From NCBI GenBank assembly GCA_025024175.1, contig QCXZ01000041.1, forward strand, positions 15,433,786 through 15,497,785: a stretch of DNA of 64,000 nucleotides, in the 5' to 3' direction. A model generated the notes under the pieces. It did no database searches. It was not told the DNA's origin and saw only the letters and a program-made list of their open reading frames with translations. Below are positions 1 to 12,877 of this stretch, one piece after another. Within the stretch, counting starts at the first letter, position 1. Each line of letters begins with the position of its first letter. The position numbers and the translations under genes are program-made. The stretch comes from Rhyzopertha dominica (Eukaryota > Arthropoda > Insecta > Coleoptera > Bostrichidae).

Positions 1-2559
1 TTCAACCCCGAATTATATTATATATTTTATAATGCTTAAGCTTAAAGTTAGAGGATGTGCCTTTAACGACTTTAAAAACGTGAATGTTTGTAGCTAAATT
101 TTAGTCACCAAGTCTGACACTATGCCATAAAATGAAATAGTATTATTTATTGACATTTTGCAAAACATTAAGATCAAATTTTTAGTAGTCCATAATAAAA
201 AGAATAAAAGAAAAATAAGCAAGGTGACAGTTATTTCCGGTTAAACTGGAAGGAAGATAAAAATATTTAAAAAATACAACTCAAACTAGCGAACCTTAAT
301 ATTTTAGCTTGTAACTAAATTACATGCTACAATGCATTTAACGGTTGTATGAATATCCCTATATACAGACTTATACACTCAAAGAATTGAAATTTTCAAA
401 TGTGTATAATACAATTTAATGGTTTTCCTAAAAATGCTATTTTTATCTATCCGTTCAATTTTTTTTTATTAAGTGTAAATAGACTTTATTATGACAATAC
501 TGTAAAATATGCTGTAACTACCACTAGCCAGAAAGCTTACCAACGTTTATGTTTTATGCACATAATAATTAAAAATTTTATGCAGAACAACCATCACCTC
601 CTCCTATATTTTAATAAAATTGGTTATATTTTTAAATCTACACAATATGTCGATTTTCCGAAAAATAAAAGTGTCGCAACAGACCCATTCATGTCGCACG
701 TGCTTCCGTTGTTAATTTCTCCATTAGCAGATCAGGTGCTGATCCTTCTTTTTACGGCTTCAGACATAATAAAGCTAATTACTTCGAAGTGGCCAGACAC
801 AGAATATTAAACGTGCGCGGATTACATTTCCACTAGGTGTAATGCGCGCGGATTAAATTTACATACCGGATGAAAAGTGCGTTTGTGTAGCAAACGAAAT
901 CAACGTACCCCATTTCGATGCGGAATTTTGGTTTAGCGTGCGGCGAGAATGACAAATCCGTTGTACTACGAAATAAATTGGATTTGCCCGTACATTCTAA
1001 AACAGAGAGAACGCGGGGTGTTTTGTCATACCGAGAAGGGGACAACTAATGTGTCAGATGAAAAGATATCTATAGCTGACACATATACTAATAAAATGCC
1101 TAGTTACATACTCGTATAGTTTTTAAAACTGAAAATGGGAAAACTGCTTATAAGTTAAAGAAGTGCAACAAAAGAGCCATGCTGGTGCTGTCTTATCTGG
1201 GATTTTAAANGGTNGGTTTTAGTCGGTTTCACAGACTATACACACCACCACACCAAACAGGTCCTGGAAACATTTTGTAGCTAAAGAAGCGAAAACATGT
1301 GGTAAAAATTTTAAATTGTGATGTTGGAGACGATGTTGAGTAAGCTAACCACTTCACATATACATAAAAATAGTATGCAAAAAATAAAGGTGTAAAATCG
1401 TTGATCAATGTACATATTACAACAGTTTTCCTGCAATGTATCCGAGTATTAGTGACAGACGAGGTGGTAGGTTTGAAACGATAATTATTATCAGTTATAA
1501 AACAACTGAGTTGTAGTTTAAGAATTTCTGTCGTATTATCATCGAGCGATAGATAAACCCAACTGAGATCATGTACAGTCGCAAATACAGCTCATAAATC
1601 GCTGCAACCACCACCTATGGGAATATATTTCCAGAGTTCCATTCTAAAGATATACGTAGCAACCACGCAGATCGTAATTTATCATATCGATATCCGGATG
1701 AAAATATTGAATCGGCGTAGAACTTGGTGCGTCTGTACAAAAAGGGGGTTTCGTGATTTGTGACAACTGTTTTTTATCTTCGCAGATGAATTGTGATCCG
1801 CTTCGTCCCCTCTAAAGAGGCCGGTTGCTGGATTGAATTTTCTCGGGATTTAATGAAATCGTGAACGATAACAGTAAAACTATGCATGCCCAGCTTGTGT
1901 TAGTCATTGTTATGCAACTCGATGCAACAAATACTCGTTAATGTAAAATCAGAAATGAAGTAGAATATTTTATGAAATAAGCAACGGTAATTAAAGTTTA
2001 GGCTTTTGAATTTGTGTGGGTATACAGTGACAGACAAAAAAACTTTTAGAATTTACTTATTGTTTACGTCCGAAAATTGAGGTTGTAAAAATTAACCGAT
2101 ATGTTAACTCCAAAAGTAATTCAACTCTATTTAGCGGACCAAAAGCTTAGAGATATGATCTAGCAATCTTCTGCTTTTTTTGATAAGATACATCCCATGT
2201 CACCCTTAAATATCGTTTTACTTATATCTTGTGAAAAAAACAGCAAATACAGTTGCTCCATCTAAAATCACAATTGTTATTGGCTTGTTTTAGATGTAAA
2301 TTAATGAAAAAGAGTATAAATAAATTAGTTATGAGGGAAACCGAAACAGTATAAAATAACCCTAACCACAATATTAGAAAATTACAATGATCTATATACG
2401 CATTTCAGCAGCTAAGCTGCCATCTTTAGTAAATAAAAATAAGGCGACATCTTGAAATCTGGCTGGATTAACCGCAAGATATTCTTCTCACAGAATTGCA
2501 GTGGAAGTGGAGTCAGGTCAACAAGACATCATTATTTATACTAAGAGAGCTTCATTCTT
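1..2559. other. Intergenic AT-rich DNA, no gene recognised
   Basis: I see no coding pattern or mobile-element protein here. Short open frames at 400-810 (plus) and 833-1045 (minus) have no recognisable motif and look like chance frames in AT-rich DNA. A GC-richer patch at about 1440-1880 carries several GATA-like words and could be a cis-regulatory block, which is speculative. A short direct repeat of a gcgcggatta word lies near 815-860. Confidence 0.5.
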
Positions 2560-3430
2560 GAATGAATCGCTTATCTAGTCAGTTCAAACAATGCTGATTT
2601 TATTAAGTTCCGTGTTGTTGGAATAGTTTGACTTTTACGAGTAGATGTTATAGGGTGTGCCGTGTCTTTAATATGTTGGGCGACACTTGACTTATCGAAC
2701 CTCCCAAACCTGAAATGAACAATATGCTCTTTAAATTTAATTGCTTTAGAGCTCCTAGTCTGCCCAATACATTTAATAGTACATGTACTTCTATATCTAT
2801 CTTTTAGGTTTCCTAACAGATTTTTATACTATTATTGGCGGTACAAACTAGTCTTAAATGAAACGGTTTTAGAATGTTTTGGAAACCTTTCTAAGTCTAA
2901 ATTCAAAATGAATGAATGGAAAAGACAATATGGTGGCGTTTAAAATATGTTTCTTATGTTGAATTTTCATAAGTAAATTATTTACTATTTTACTGGAGTA
3001 TCTATTATGAATTGCAGCATTCTTAATATATTTAAGTTCTTTTTCAAAGTTAGATTTTGATAAATAAAAGTTGACTAATCTGCTAACTAAGAAATTCAAG
3101 GCCGAAAGTTTATGTTGGTAAGGATGTTGAGATTCATTGATTATAAACCTATTTTTATTTGTATCTTTTCTGTATACGTCAAATTCAATTTCGTAGTTGT
3201 TTTCTTTGACACCAAAACATCGAGAAATTGAAGACATCCTTTTTCTTCTTTTTCCACTGTAAAATTAATGCTTGTAAGACGAGAATTTAAAGATTCCATA
3301 AAATTATCGATATTACATATTCTGGTGTCAAATACAGCAAAAAGATCATCTACTAAAATAGGCATATCCGGGGAAAATACTAGTTTTCGTTTTTAGGGTC
3401 GGTTCAAACGGCCCATAAATAAATTTGCCA
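2560..3430 (-). mobile_element. Penelope-like retroelement fragment (RT C-part + GIY-YIG)
   Basis: Penelope-like elements (PLEs) encode a reverse transcriptase fused to a GIY-YIG endonuclease. On the minus strand, from about 3430 downward, a strand encodes a FMGR block, then LVDD (positions 3354-3343), the counterpart of the RT catalytic YVDD box, then LQFLDVLVSKK. After a frame change at about 3240 the thumb region continues (FEKELKYIKNAAIHN, within 2869-3237). Further down, about 2830-2560, are a KNLLGNLKDRY linker, a CIGQT box and a KFKEH...DKSSVAQHI stretch typical of the GIY-YIG domain; the segment that should carry GIY seems deleted. The N-terminal RT fingers are missing, so it is 5'-truncated, and at least two frame changes make it dead. 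It is closely related to the split copy at 35245-37900. Confidence 0.8.
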
Positions 3431-3964
3431 GAAAGGCAATATTGACACACGCTATTTCTTTTTCACTTTTTTGTTTTTATTTGCAAGGAAAAGTTTAAAA
3501 TATTTGTAGGGGACATTATTACCCTTTAACCGCTACCGACCTTTCACTCTGCTCTCTTTGTTTCCCTATTTAACTATCTGCTTATGAAGACCTATACTTA
3601 AAATAACATTAAAACTTGAATAACGTAAGAAATAATTCGACAGTATACATTAAAATTCTATCTATAAATTTGAACGTAAACTTGAAATGGATGTTATACG
3701 AAATGTTTTTTGATCGTTTGCACTGTGACTTGACATTATAAGTTTGACAAAAAAAATGGTATTGTTTTATTTTTGAAGTGTGTCATCTAATACAAATTAC
3801 AAGGAGAAAATTTACCAAAGGCTTACCTACTAATATATGTATATAGGTGTATGTTAGAGAACGTGGCATGCATTTGTAAAAGGCTGATTTATAGCAATCT
3901 CAGAATTTGTAAGTTAGATGTGTTAATCAGTCTGTAATTTATAAGTGCTGTATTTACAGAAGCC

Positions 3965-3991
3965 CTGACGAAGACTCTAATAAAGTCGAAA
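3965..3991 (+). ncRNA. Hammerhead-ribozyme-like core
   Basis: The strand reads CTGACGA (3965-3971), then a hairpin GACT (3973-3976) / AGTC (3984-3987) with a 7-nt loop, then GAAA (3988-3991). This is the CUGANGA - stem II - GAAA order of a hammerhead catalytic core. Hammerheads are known in the terminal repeats of Penelope-like elements, and a Penelope relic lies about 500 bp to the left in the opposite orientation. Stems I and III and the cleavage site were not established, so activity is unproven. Confidence 0.45.
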
Positions 3992-4156
3992 GCTTGGCAA
4001 TAATTAAAGAGTTCACTCTATTATAAATAACAAGGTCGATTACCCCCTAATTTAAGAAAAATAAAAATATTTATATAATTGTGCGACCGCAAACTTTTAT
4101 CAAACAAATAGAATAAATATAATTCGGTTTGTTAATAATTATATACCAGTGATACA

Positions 4157-4460
4157 TTGATTATCCAAACTTTTTCAGTGTCGTTAATGCCGAAAACGAA
4201 ACGAGAAGACCCAAAAGCTGATCCTTTAATTAACGTGTTTGACAAAGACATCCAAACTTCTAATCTGCCAGACAACTGCTATCCACGTTTCTATGACCTC
4301 TCCACTTTAATTATATCTACGGTAATTAAATACATGAAGGCATCTGTCATTCGTTAAGAGTCATCTCGGTGCTTCCTTTATGCAGTGGGTGCGTCATCTG
4401 CTGGTTATGCTCTCGGTGGTTATAAGGATTTCTTCCCATTTAACTCAATTAAGACTACGA
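4157..4460 (+). other. Unidentified coding-like stretch, possibly exonic or a pseudogene
   Basis: A polypyrimidine-AG acceptor-like site (tttttcag, ending 4178) precedes an open frame with unusually protein-like composition (MPKTKREDPKADPLINVFDK and onward to DNCYPRFYD, about 4187-4320). A GTAATT donor-like site follows, and a second protein-like run in another frame (GASSAGYALGGYKDFFPF, about 4384-4440) comes after an AG. I do not recognise the protein. It could be two exons of an unknown small protein, a decayed retrocopy, or chance. The frames do not join cleanly across the putative 64-nt intron. Confidence 0.2.
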
Positions 4461-4989
4461 GTACTAGATGATATCTGCGGATGCTAGTTGAACAATTGCC
4501 ATTAAAAGATTGATATCTGCCTACATGTTGCATGAATGGGAGTGATTCATAACATTCTGAACGGATTAGTTGGTAAGTTTGATTTAATCTGGTTAATTGT
4601 TGGTTATTTCTACCAGACTAAATAAGGTTTTATTGTTTGTCGAATAGCTCATATGGAATTACTGAATGATCTCCATTTTGTTACCTGGCGATATTTCGGC
4701 AATAAAACTTCTGAGAACGTTCGGACATTATACCGGGCGATCGAAAAAGACCAAAATACACAGAAAAAACACAATAAACATGGGTCCGCAAAGTAATGGT
4801 TTCGGGGGCACGGAATGTTATTCTTTTATACCTCCTTTTTTGTTTTGCAAAAACATGGCTGATGTTTTGAGAAATAAATGTTTGACTGTTGTACGTACAC
4901 AAGTTTTCGTTTGCTATGACTGTTTACTTCAACACAGAATTAACCGACGTTCATTTCATGTATGGACGTGGTAATTGGCATTGCCACCA

Positions 4990-5790
4990 TAACGCAACCT
5001 CTTTACAAAGAAGCTTATCCAAATCACAAGATTCCTTTACATTGTATGATTGGCAGAATTAACCAAAGATTGCGTGATACCGGTTCATCGGGCAAATGCT
5101 ATTTATCCTAAAAACCAAGGTCGGAATCTACTCCTATTAGAGCAGAAGAAGAAATTGTACGATGAATAGAAGAAATCTAGGGAAGGATGTGCGGAGAATA
5201 TCAGCCGAATTAGGGATTAGTGCTCCTCCTGTTTGGAGAATTTTCCACGAGCAATTGCTTTATCAATACAACGAATAAAAGCACGTTGTTCCTACGCAAT
5301 GATGCTGAAGACCCCCGTTTTCTTGCCAATATTTTTTTGACTGATGAAGCCGGATTCACGCAATTTGCATGACTGGAATCTAGACATCAGACATGTTTTT
5401 CATTACACATTTGGATAGGTACTGTAGGCGACAGGCTTCTAGGTCCAGTTGTTTTACCAAACAACACAACACAATGGGTGATCTTTTCGACGACATACCT
5501 TTGGACCAAAAGCAACAATTGTGGTTGCTCCAGCTTATTTTTCTATTGCCGTTAGAGAGCATTTACAACAAACTCTTCCTCGTAGATGGTTTGGAAGGAG
5601 CGGACCTGCATTAATAGGTTTCCTCTTTTGGTAATATTTGAAACCACCAGTCTATGGTTTAACTGTAAATAGCCTTGAGGGACTAGAGCTAGGAATTAAT
5701 AAAAAATGTCAACAAATCCGAGTCCACGAAGGGGTTTTAGAAAGGGTTCAATATCCTTCAGATATTGAACATCTTACGTAACATTATTTT
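4990..5790 (+). mobile_element. Dead DDE transposase (Tc1/mariner-like, DDE_3 type)
   Basis: Several frames carry successive blocks of an IS630-Tc1-mariner-type transposase. A helix-turn-helix region comes first (about 5170-5280, with RKDVRRISAELGIS-like words), then TDEAGFT holding a catalytic Asp (about 5338-5360), then IWIGTVGDRLLGPVVLPN (about 5405-5465), a degraded central part, and LQQTLPRRWFGRSGPA (about 5563-5610). Stops and frame changes interrupt it throughout. Two other relics of the same broad family are at 16548-18457 and 52430-54074. Terminal inverted repeats were not found. Confidence 0.72.
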
Positions 5791-6069
5791 CCGTTTTACT
5801 AGAAGCTTCTTTTGTTTGTTTGTACATGATAATAAATAATTGCAAATAAATGTATCAAAAAGACGTCTTCCATACCTCCAAATCCGTTCCTTTGTTTATG
5901 TTTATGTTTAGATCACGTTGGAAACACTCCATCCAGCCCAACTTTATCAAACTTTATGTACACAACAAGATGCGTTTTGGCAAATTGCATTTGCTCAAAA
6001 AAAAAAACAAGAAAGTAATACTGGTGACACTACGAGTTACTTAAGGAAAATTCGCTGTTATTGTTCTGC

Positions 6070-6150
6070 TGTAAAAAGCGGTAAAAGAACTTTGATAAAG
6101 AATTGCAGGCCAATAAGTTTACTGAAATTATTCGATAAAATGTTAGGAAT
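6070..6150 (+). mobile_element. LINE reverse-transcriptase scrap
   Basis: A short frame reads KSGKRTLIKNCRPISLLKLF, matching the RT fingers motif (KSG...NYRPISLL) of jockey/CR1-type LINEs. Nothing else of the element is recognisable on either side, so this is a small relic, possibly inserted next to the dead transposase to its left. Confidence 0.65.
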
Positions 6151-6179
6151 GGTGTATCCAAATATTTATTATGATAGCT

Positions 6180-9100
6180 GAATACAAAATTTCCTTGTTT
6201 TGAGTAACGTGGTTTTACGACGATATGTTTAATTTATACGATATATTAGCAACTGAACGCAAGTTAATCCGCTGTATACAGATAAGCTGGATATACGTTT
6301 TGATAAATTTGGCTCCTAGCTATACTTCATGGAAAACTGTTCGGCTAAATAATAGAGCTAAACATCCAAGCCTTTTGGAGTGGAGTACCCTACAGTTATA
6401 TTTTGGGCCATTTATTGATTATTATTTATCTATTATCAACACAAATTTAATAATAGTATTTTATCATCTCAATATCTAATCTATGAGGATGCAGTTTAGA
6501 TTTTTGGGACATGGTCTGTACTAAATGACCGTGACGAAATTCAAGCATATATGAAGAATTTTACTGTGGATTTAATAAATTTAATGAATAACAAGGAAAA
6601 GTGTTTCTTAATCATCCTTTATTCAAAATAGAACCGCAGGTCAGGACCTTGGTGAATGAGAAGAAGTCATTCAGCCACCAGCAGATTAAAATTTGCGTAT
6701 GTTTTCTGAAGCAATCTGTATAAAATTTCCTATATACCTACTTTGCAAAGCCGATTTGAACATGTCTTATAATTAGACCTACCAATATCAGCCTTAGTAC
6801 ATCAGTGCATAAAATATTTAGTAATTAAATGCCATCTTTCAAAGCGCCGACATCTTTATGCTGTTACAAAAAAAATTAAGTCTGCCGTTTTGTTTAGATC
6901 AAGTTGCTTTAAATAATATTTGAAATCTGATAGTTTTAGAAAAAAGTTAAATATGCATATTTTAAATGCACATGGGTAGTTGTTAGAAAAATAAAAAGGT
7001 GTAATGGACTGGTGGTACTTACTTCGTCCCTCCACTAATGATGGCCAACGACTCCTTTATGGCTTAAAGTACTAGACGCCATGACGTGTCTCCAACCGCC
7101 GGTTATGGCATTTGTCACGTTCTTAAAGTAATTTCCCAGCTTTTGTTTTACTGGTTTAAAAACGCCGTAATTTTAAACGCTAACCAGCCAGTTTATTGTA
7201 TAGGGTTTCAAGTTTCAGGTTTCCAAATGTTATTTTAGCTGACAGAAAAAAGTGTGCGCACTTGGCGTGAGTTTTAAGAGTCGATGACATCGTTTTGGAA
7301 TAACACGAGGCATTTACAAGCCGGCTTCAGTTAGTGTAGTACTAGAAAACCGTGTTTTCGTGCTGCACTTGGTTGTCGTCCAAGAAAAAATGAATTGCAG
7401 CTGTGTTTTGAAAACGTGTGTCGAGTAAGGTGAACTTCTGTTTGTTCGAGTTTAGAATACGAGTAGATATTATAGCTCACTTGAAGATCAGCCTCTACAA
7501 CTTTACATTATCTCAAGTAATATTCCTGCAATACATTTTTCAGCCAGTGAAGGTAATTAAACCCCAATTTGATGTACAGCAGGTAGGACTGATCTTTTAC
7601 TGCGATGTTCTAGTAACTACAATGAATTAATAATACAACGGAATATAGGTAGAAAGATATCATATTTCAGTTATATAATATGAACCACTGATCTCTGCCA
7701 AAGGGTTCTGAAAAAATTACAGGTACAGAAGACTAGCGACTTCACAACTAATAAGGGGCATAAGAAAAAATTTAAAGAAAAGATGAAGCGATCAAGCTGC
7801 AATTTGACTGTGTAAGAAAATCAGCTTCAAGATAATGTCCAACCATGGTTGCCATAACATCAAATTCTGAAGCAATAAATTACGTACTTAAATCTAGATT
7901 CTTGCAAATGATAATGCAAGTGTTACAGTTGCAGATATTCATATGCGAAAAAAATCATAAGAGTGAGTTTCGAGATGAGGAATATGAACAAATTCAGTTT
8001 TATTTAATGTCTGTCTTGGTACGAGACTTTATTATGCAAAAATATGTTACTGTAGGAATCGAGTTAGGAACATATATTTTATATATGTAGGTATGTCATA
8101 GAATATGTTAAAATATGTTCAATGTATTATCGATATAGGAAAGCCATTACATAAATCCGTGCTCGCTGCGATGGCTGGTCAAATACTTTTTGTTCCGCTT
8201 TAGACTTCACAGATACATTGTTCAACAAATAAGGTCGTTAAAAACCGTAATAGATACCTAATCAGATTCATTTTGCAGTTCGCATTTATAATCATTTTAT
8301 GTAAAATGAACAAAACAAGTCCACCTGCTTGCACCGAAGCGTCTATTCTTTCGTTATGCTCGTTGACTGCATATCAGTTCCTTTTACAAAATACTGCATT
8401 GGTACCCATCAGTTTAACATTGTTTTGTTGCATCCGTAACTGCACAACACAGTCCAGGCATATTTTCATATTTATGAGTGCACTCATACAATATAAAAAG
8501 GTATGAATTTGAAAAGCTAAATTTTGCGAAAGACGAAAACAATTACGCGACAGTCGATGGCGTCATAAGTTCAGACGATAATAGTTAAACATTGTGAGAT
8601 AGAAAGTAAGTAATTAATAATCCTTCCTGTCTATCATCTTTATTCTTTGTCTAGTGCAGTTTTACATTTTATAAGGAGCATGTGCGCTTTTAAAATTTTA
8701 ATTAGGCAACTGGTAATGCATTACACGGAAAGCTAATTATGTAATAAACAAAATGGTTCGTATGTTCAATAAGGAAGTTGCATATATTTTTTCAATATGT
8801 TACACTTAAAGAATACGCGGATAGACACACACTACCGTTTAAACGAGTCAAATCCGACGGAAAGTAAGATCAGAAATTAAAATTTCGTGCCTTCTTTCTG
8901 GGTGTTAGTAATTTAATATGATTGCCAACCGTTCTTCTGAAAGCAGAAAATACAAAAAATAGTGTGTTAGGCTAGCGCATGAGAACGGAACATGACGTTA
9001 GCCCGCTGCAGTGTTTTCAGTCGCGTGACATTGTTTACATTCTTGCAATGCAATTAGTTCTGCTTTGTTGGGGTTATTTTTTATTTTATAAAACTATACT

Positions 9101-9700
9101 TTTTTACTTCTTTACTGCTAGGTCGTTAATTTCAGAAACTAAATGTTGAAATTTAAAAATAATGCATTTTCTCCACTGTTGATTGTCACCATTAAGATAA
9201 TGCTAAATTGATTTATTAAGTAGGTAAGTGTTACTCATTTTTACGCTGAATATATAAGGCAAAAGTTTTAAGGAAATACTTTCAAGTTAGTTAATGATCG
9301 GCCCAAGCTAAGTTTTTTTTTATCTTTGAGAAGCATGAAGTGGTATAGTTGTAGTCATATAAATGAAATACATTCATACCCTAATTGATTTAAACCTCCC
9401 CAAAGGTAAGAAACTGTAAGGCACAATATTTTTTCCAAGAAGTTCAACTCTAAAATAAATCGTGGAAGAAACAAACTTGATACAAGATTTTTTATCGAAT
9501 ATTAATAATAATTCTTCTTATAAATGAATAAATGTTGGTACAAATTTGTGTTTTTATTAAGAAAAGAATCGATCAGTTTTTCAACTTTATCGATGCAATG
9601 ATTTTGGTAAATGCCTGCAATAGCATCAGTTTGCCTACAGCGAGATGACGTGCAAATATTTGTCAGGCTAACGAGTGTAATAGAGGGTGAATTATGAGTA
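6180..9700. other. Intergenic AT-rich DNA, no gene recognised
   Basis: No protein family, RNA gene or clear repeat was recognised. Open frames of 60-85 codons (for example 6225-6479 and 7845-8090) are low in complexity and lack motifs. A moderately GC-richer block at about 7010-7140 could be an old repeat. Confidence 0.45.
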
Positions 9701-9794
9701 TTCGAAATGCCAATTTACCCTTTTGAAGAATTCCTACTAGAACTCACGAAGGTTAGACACTGTAGTGAGTTGTTTATCTGCCGTAGTTTCAGAA

Positions 9795-9990
9795 AAACCA
9801 AACAAAAAGAGCGAGAGGTACCAACGTCGGCAAAGAACTTTAAAACGTCAAGACCATCCTTTTATTATACTTTTTGTTTTATAAGAACGCTTCACTCTTT
9901 CAAGGGCACTTGCAGATCAGTGGTTTACGGAGCATGGAAGGCCTATTGAGATGTCGACCGTTTACCGTCGAAGAAGAAATTTGCCTTGTA
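9795..9990 (+). mobile_element. Tc1-like transposase N-terminal fragment
   Basis: Reading one frame from about 9812 gives RRQRTLKRQDHPFII, a stop, then SRALADQWFTEHGRPIEMST and VYRR. This has the layout of the bipartite helix-turn-helix DNA-binding region at the start of Tc1-like transposases. No DDE catalytic domain follows. It is a short dead fragment with at least two in-frame stops. Confidence 0.6.
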
Positions 9991-12029
9991 TTTAGAAAAC
10001 CATCCGCATTATTTAATTGTCAAAATTTCGCGACTTTAAGTTAAATTGCTTTATTTTCAATCACATATTTATGCTAACAGGAATTTTCGGCGCTTATGTT
10101 AATTAAAAATGGACAGGGAAATTGTTTGTTTGCCAGTGCCGACATCGGTTTGGCTTGAGTAGCACTGCATCCAGGATTCAGTAGCTGCCAAACAGTATGC
10201 AGTCACAAAAATCGCACTAAAATATTACAATTTATGTAAAATTTTTACATTCATACGTTAATACTCTTGGTTTCAGACAATTTTATTCATGTTTTATTTA
10301 TAGAACAACCTTATTATTCCTTACACTGCCGCCAAAGAGTTGGTGACCCGCGTCGGGACAAAAGTTTAATCAAATGGACCATCATCACTAAGATTAAGAA
10401 CCACTGTATTAAAGGAACTAGCCACACTAGGATCTATTTATTTTCTAACCATAATGATAGGTAAAACTTCATTATAATGATATCTTAAGCTTAATGAAAG
10501 CACTATAAACATTTTAATCGTCTAAGAAACCGTATTTTTCTTTTAAATCGGTGGTCGTCCGTACTTTTGTGTTAATAAAGTAACTGCAATTAGCTAATTA
10601 AATTCATGAAAACAGGAATGATGTCATAAGATTTGCAACATTCTGTTCCCAGAAATTGTTGCTTTACCAGAGCAATCCACTTTAATTAGGGTCCCACAAA
10701 TCCGTGCTCTAGCCATCCCTAATATCCCGCCAAGATGTTTAAAAACGAATGTTACAATCCGGTTGGCGACCGGAACATGGCGATAAATTAAAAGATAATC
10801 TGATTCGCTAGTAAACCCGGCTCGCTTCCACCAATTAAAGATATTAGTGCGGATTTGTGGAATACGCGAATTTCAGGAGTGAAGTACGACGGATAATTAC
10901 ATTCGATTTGCATCGTGGCACGCTGTCGTAGGTAAACGCGGTGGTTTTTGCGTTTGATCAAACATTTGCTGCGAAAATCGGGTTATTCCGGTCGAATAAA
11001 GGCTAAAAGTGCTGACGTTGTGCGTTTAAGGAAAAATGACAGGCGTATGGTGTTTTTACATTTTTTATTTTACCGACAGCCCTTAAAAGTTCTTCGGCTA
11101 CCTAATAAATGCTACAATAATTCAAGAAAAAATCTTGCTTTTTNACAAATTGATCTATTTTGCACTCTCCAATGATTCTAAGCAAATTAAGGCAAAAGTG
11201 ATAGACTTAATACTGGACTGTGATAAAACAAACATTGCGATGCCGATCTATTTTGTCTTCGGCGTCTATGTGACAGCGAGCCTTCATTTAATTAAGTTTG
11301 CTGCATGCTAACGAACAGACGTTCCTAAATTAAAAAGTCTGAGACAAAATTTGCATAATCAGATTCTTTCGGTGTGGAAATTCTCTCTCATTTAGTTTAA
11401 TTTAACTCAGACGTTGGTGTCTGCAAAAATATGCTTAGGCTAAAATACAAATGTTCAGTTCCACTTCCAATTGTTGAGGTCAATCTAAATGTTTAATGGG
11501 CTCGAAGTAAATAGAGAAAACATTTTATACGAAATGAAAGCTCTAAGGTTACGTCCAGAATATTTCAAACAGGTGAAGAAATTTGTGTAAGAACATGAAG
11601 GTCAGTGTAATAACATTATAAGACAGTCTGGCAAATGTATAATACGATACTACTCGTACTATAAAAACACTACGTTAGAAATTGATTAAGCCTGAGAGAA
11701 GTTTTCCGAAAATAACAAAAGGAAAATTTGCTTGCTCTTTAAAAACGACTTTACTATTGGCCACTTTGTCAGAAAAAATACATATCTGTTTCATTTGAAA
11801 ACATAAAATATAATAAAATGCCAGATTTGTATAAATATATGGCAAAACAAAATAAAAGGGAATTTTTGAGATTCTGTTTTATTTACAACCTTAAACCTAA
11901 TAATCACAAAAATAACAATAACAAGTGTACACACATTAAATCCGTATATTTGTAATTGATCCCTTACTTCTATTTTTCATGACAAATTTCGTCCAGTCAG
12001 TTCGATACTTCGTTACTCTTAGATCCTTT
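9991..12029. other. Intergenic DNA with a GC-richer block
   Basis: No gene recognised. The block at about 10670-10950 is clearly less AT-rich than its surroundings and lacks an open frame, so it is a candidate conserved non-coding or regulatory stretch. This is inference from composition only. Confidence 0.4.
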
Positions 12030-12877
12030 ATTACTTCCACATCCAACGGATGGGAAGTATTGTATTGCTAAAAAAAATTCAAAAATTTTTATTTGCTCAT
12101 TCGCTTTAAAATGATCTAAAACGCAAAAAAAATTGAGAAAAAATATTTCTTGTGTGTGTCTGTGTGTTTGTGGTTTTGTTTGTGGACACGATAACTTTCG
12201 AAAGACTTAATATATGAACTTGAAATTTGGCAAATGTGTAGATCTCAACTACCCAAAGCGACCTATTGTTTTTGGGGTAAGTAGGGTATCGGGAAGGGGG
12301 CGAAAACTAACTACCCTTTTTGCAAATGTTTTATTTTTTTTCGTTTTAGTACGTGATTAGTAGTATAACTGCGAGTATTATTCGCCCTTATAAATTTTCG
12401 GTGCCGCAAATTGTTTAGAAGATTAAGCAAAAAAGCGTCACTTAAAGAAAACGGTTTTTCCTAAATATCTCCGAATATATTTAATATATTCAAAAAATGA
12501 AAATACCATCTGATAGGAAATAAAATTTCTCACAAAGAGTGTCAGAAAATTTATCCAAAATTTTGATATTTTCGAAATATTTCCAAAAAACGTATTTAGA
12601 TCCCTGTTCGTACGATTTTTTTAAATTTTTGTGTTATATAGGAAATCAAATTTCTGATCGGAAAGCACTCATGTAATTTTTTTTGTTAAGTTAATACTTT
12701 TCGAGTTATTTGGAAAAAAACATTTTAAAAATTTATGTATTTTTGCTAATATCACGAGGACCGTTTGTCTTAGAAAAAATGTGTAGAGAGGAAAAATGCT
12801 CAAAACCTTATTACTAATCGTATAGTATAAGAAATAAAAACGTAAATGTCATTTTGGAAATTGGATGTGGAAGTAAT
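12030..12877. mobile_element. Non-autonomous element with perfect 17-bp inverted ends
   Basis: The segment begins with ATTACTTCCACATCCAA (12030-12046) and ends with its exact reverse complement (12861-12877), 848 bp in all. No transposase frame is visible inside. The interior contains a ctgataggaaat word shared with the arms of the palindrome at 38.8-39.3 kb, suggesting related repeat families. No convincing target duplication was seen, so the superfamily is unassigned. Confidence 0.65.
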
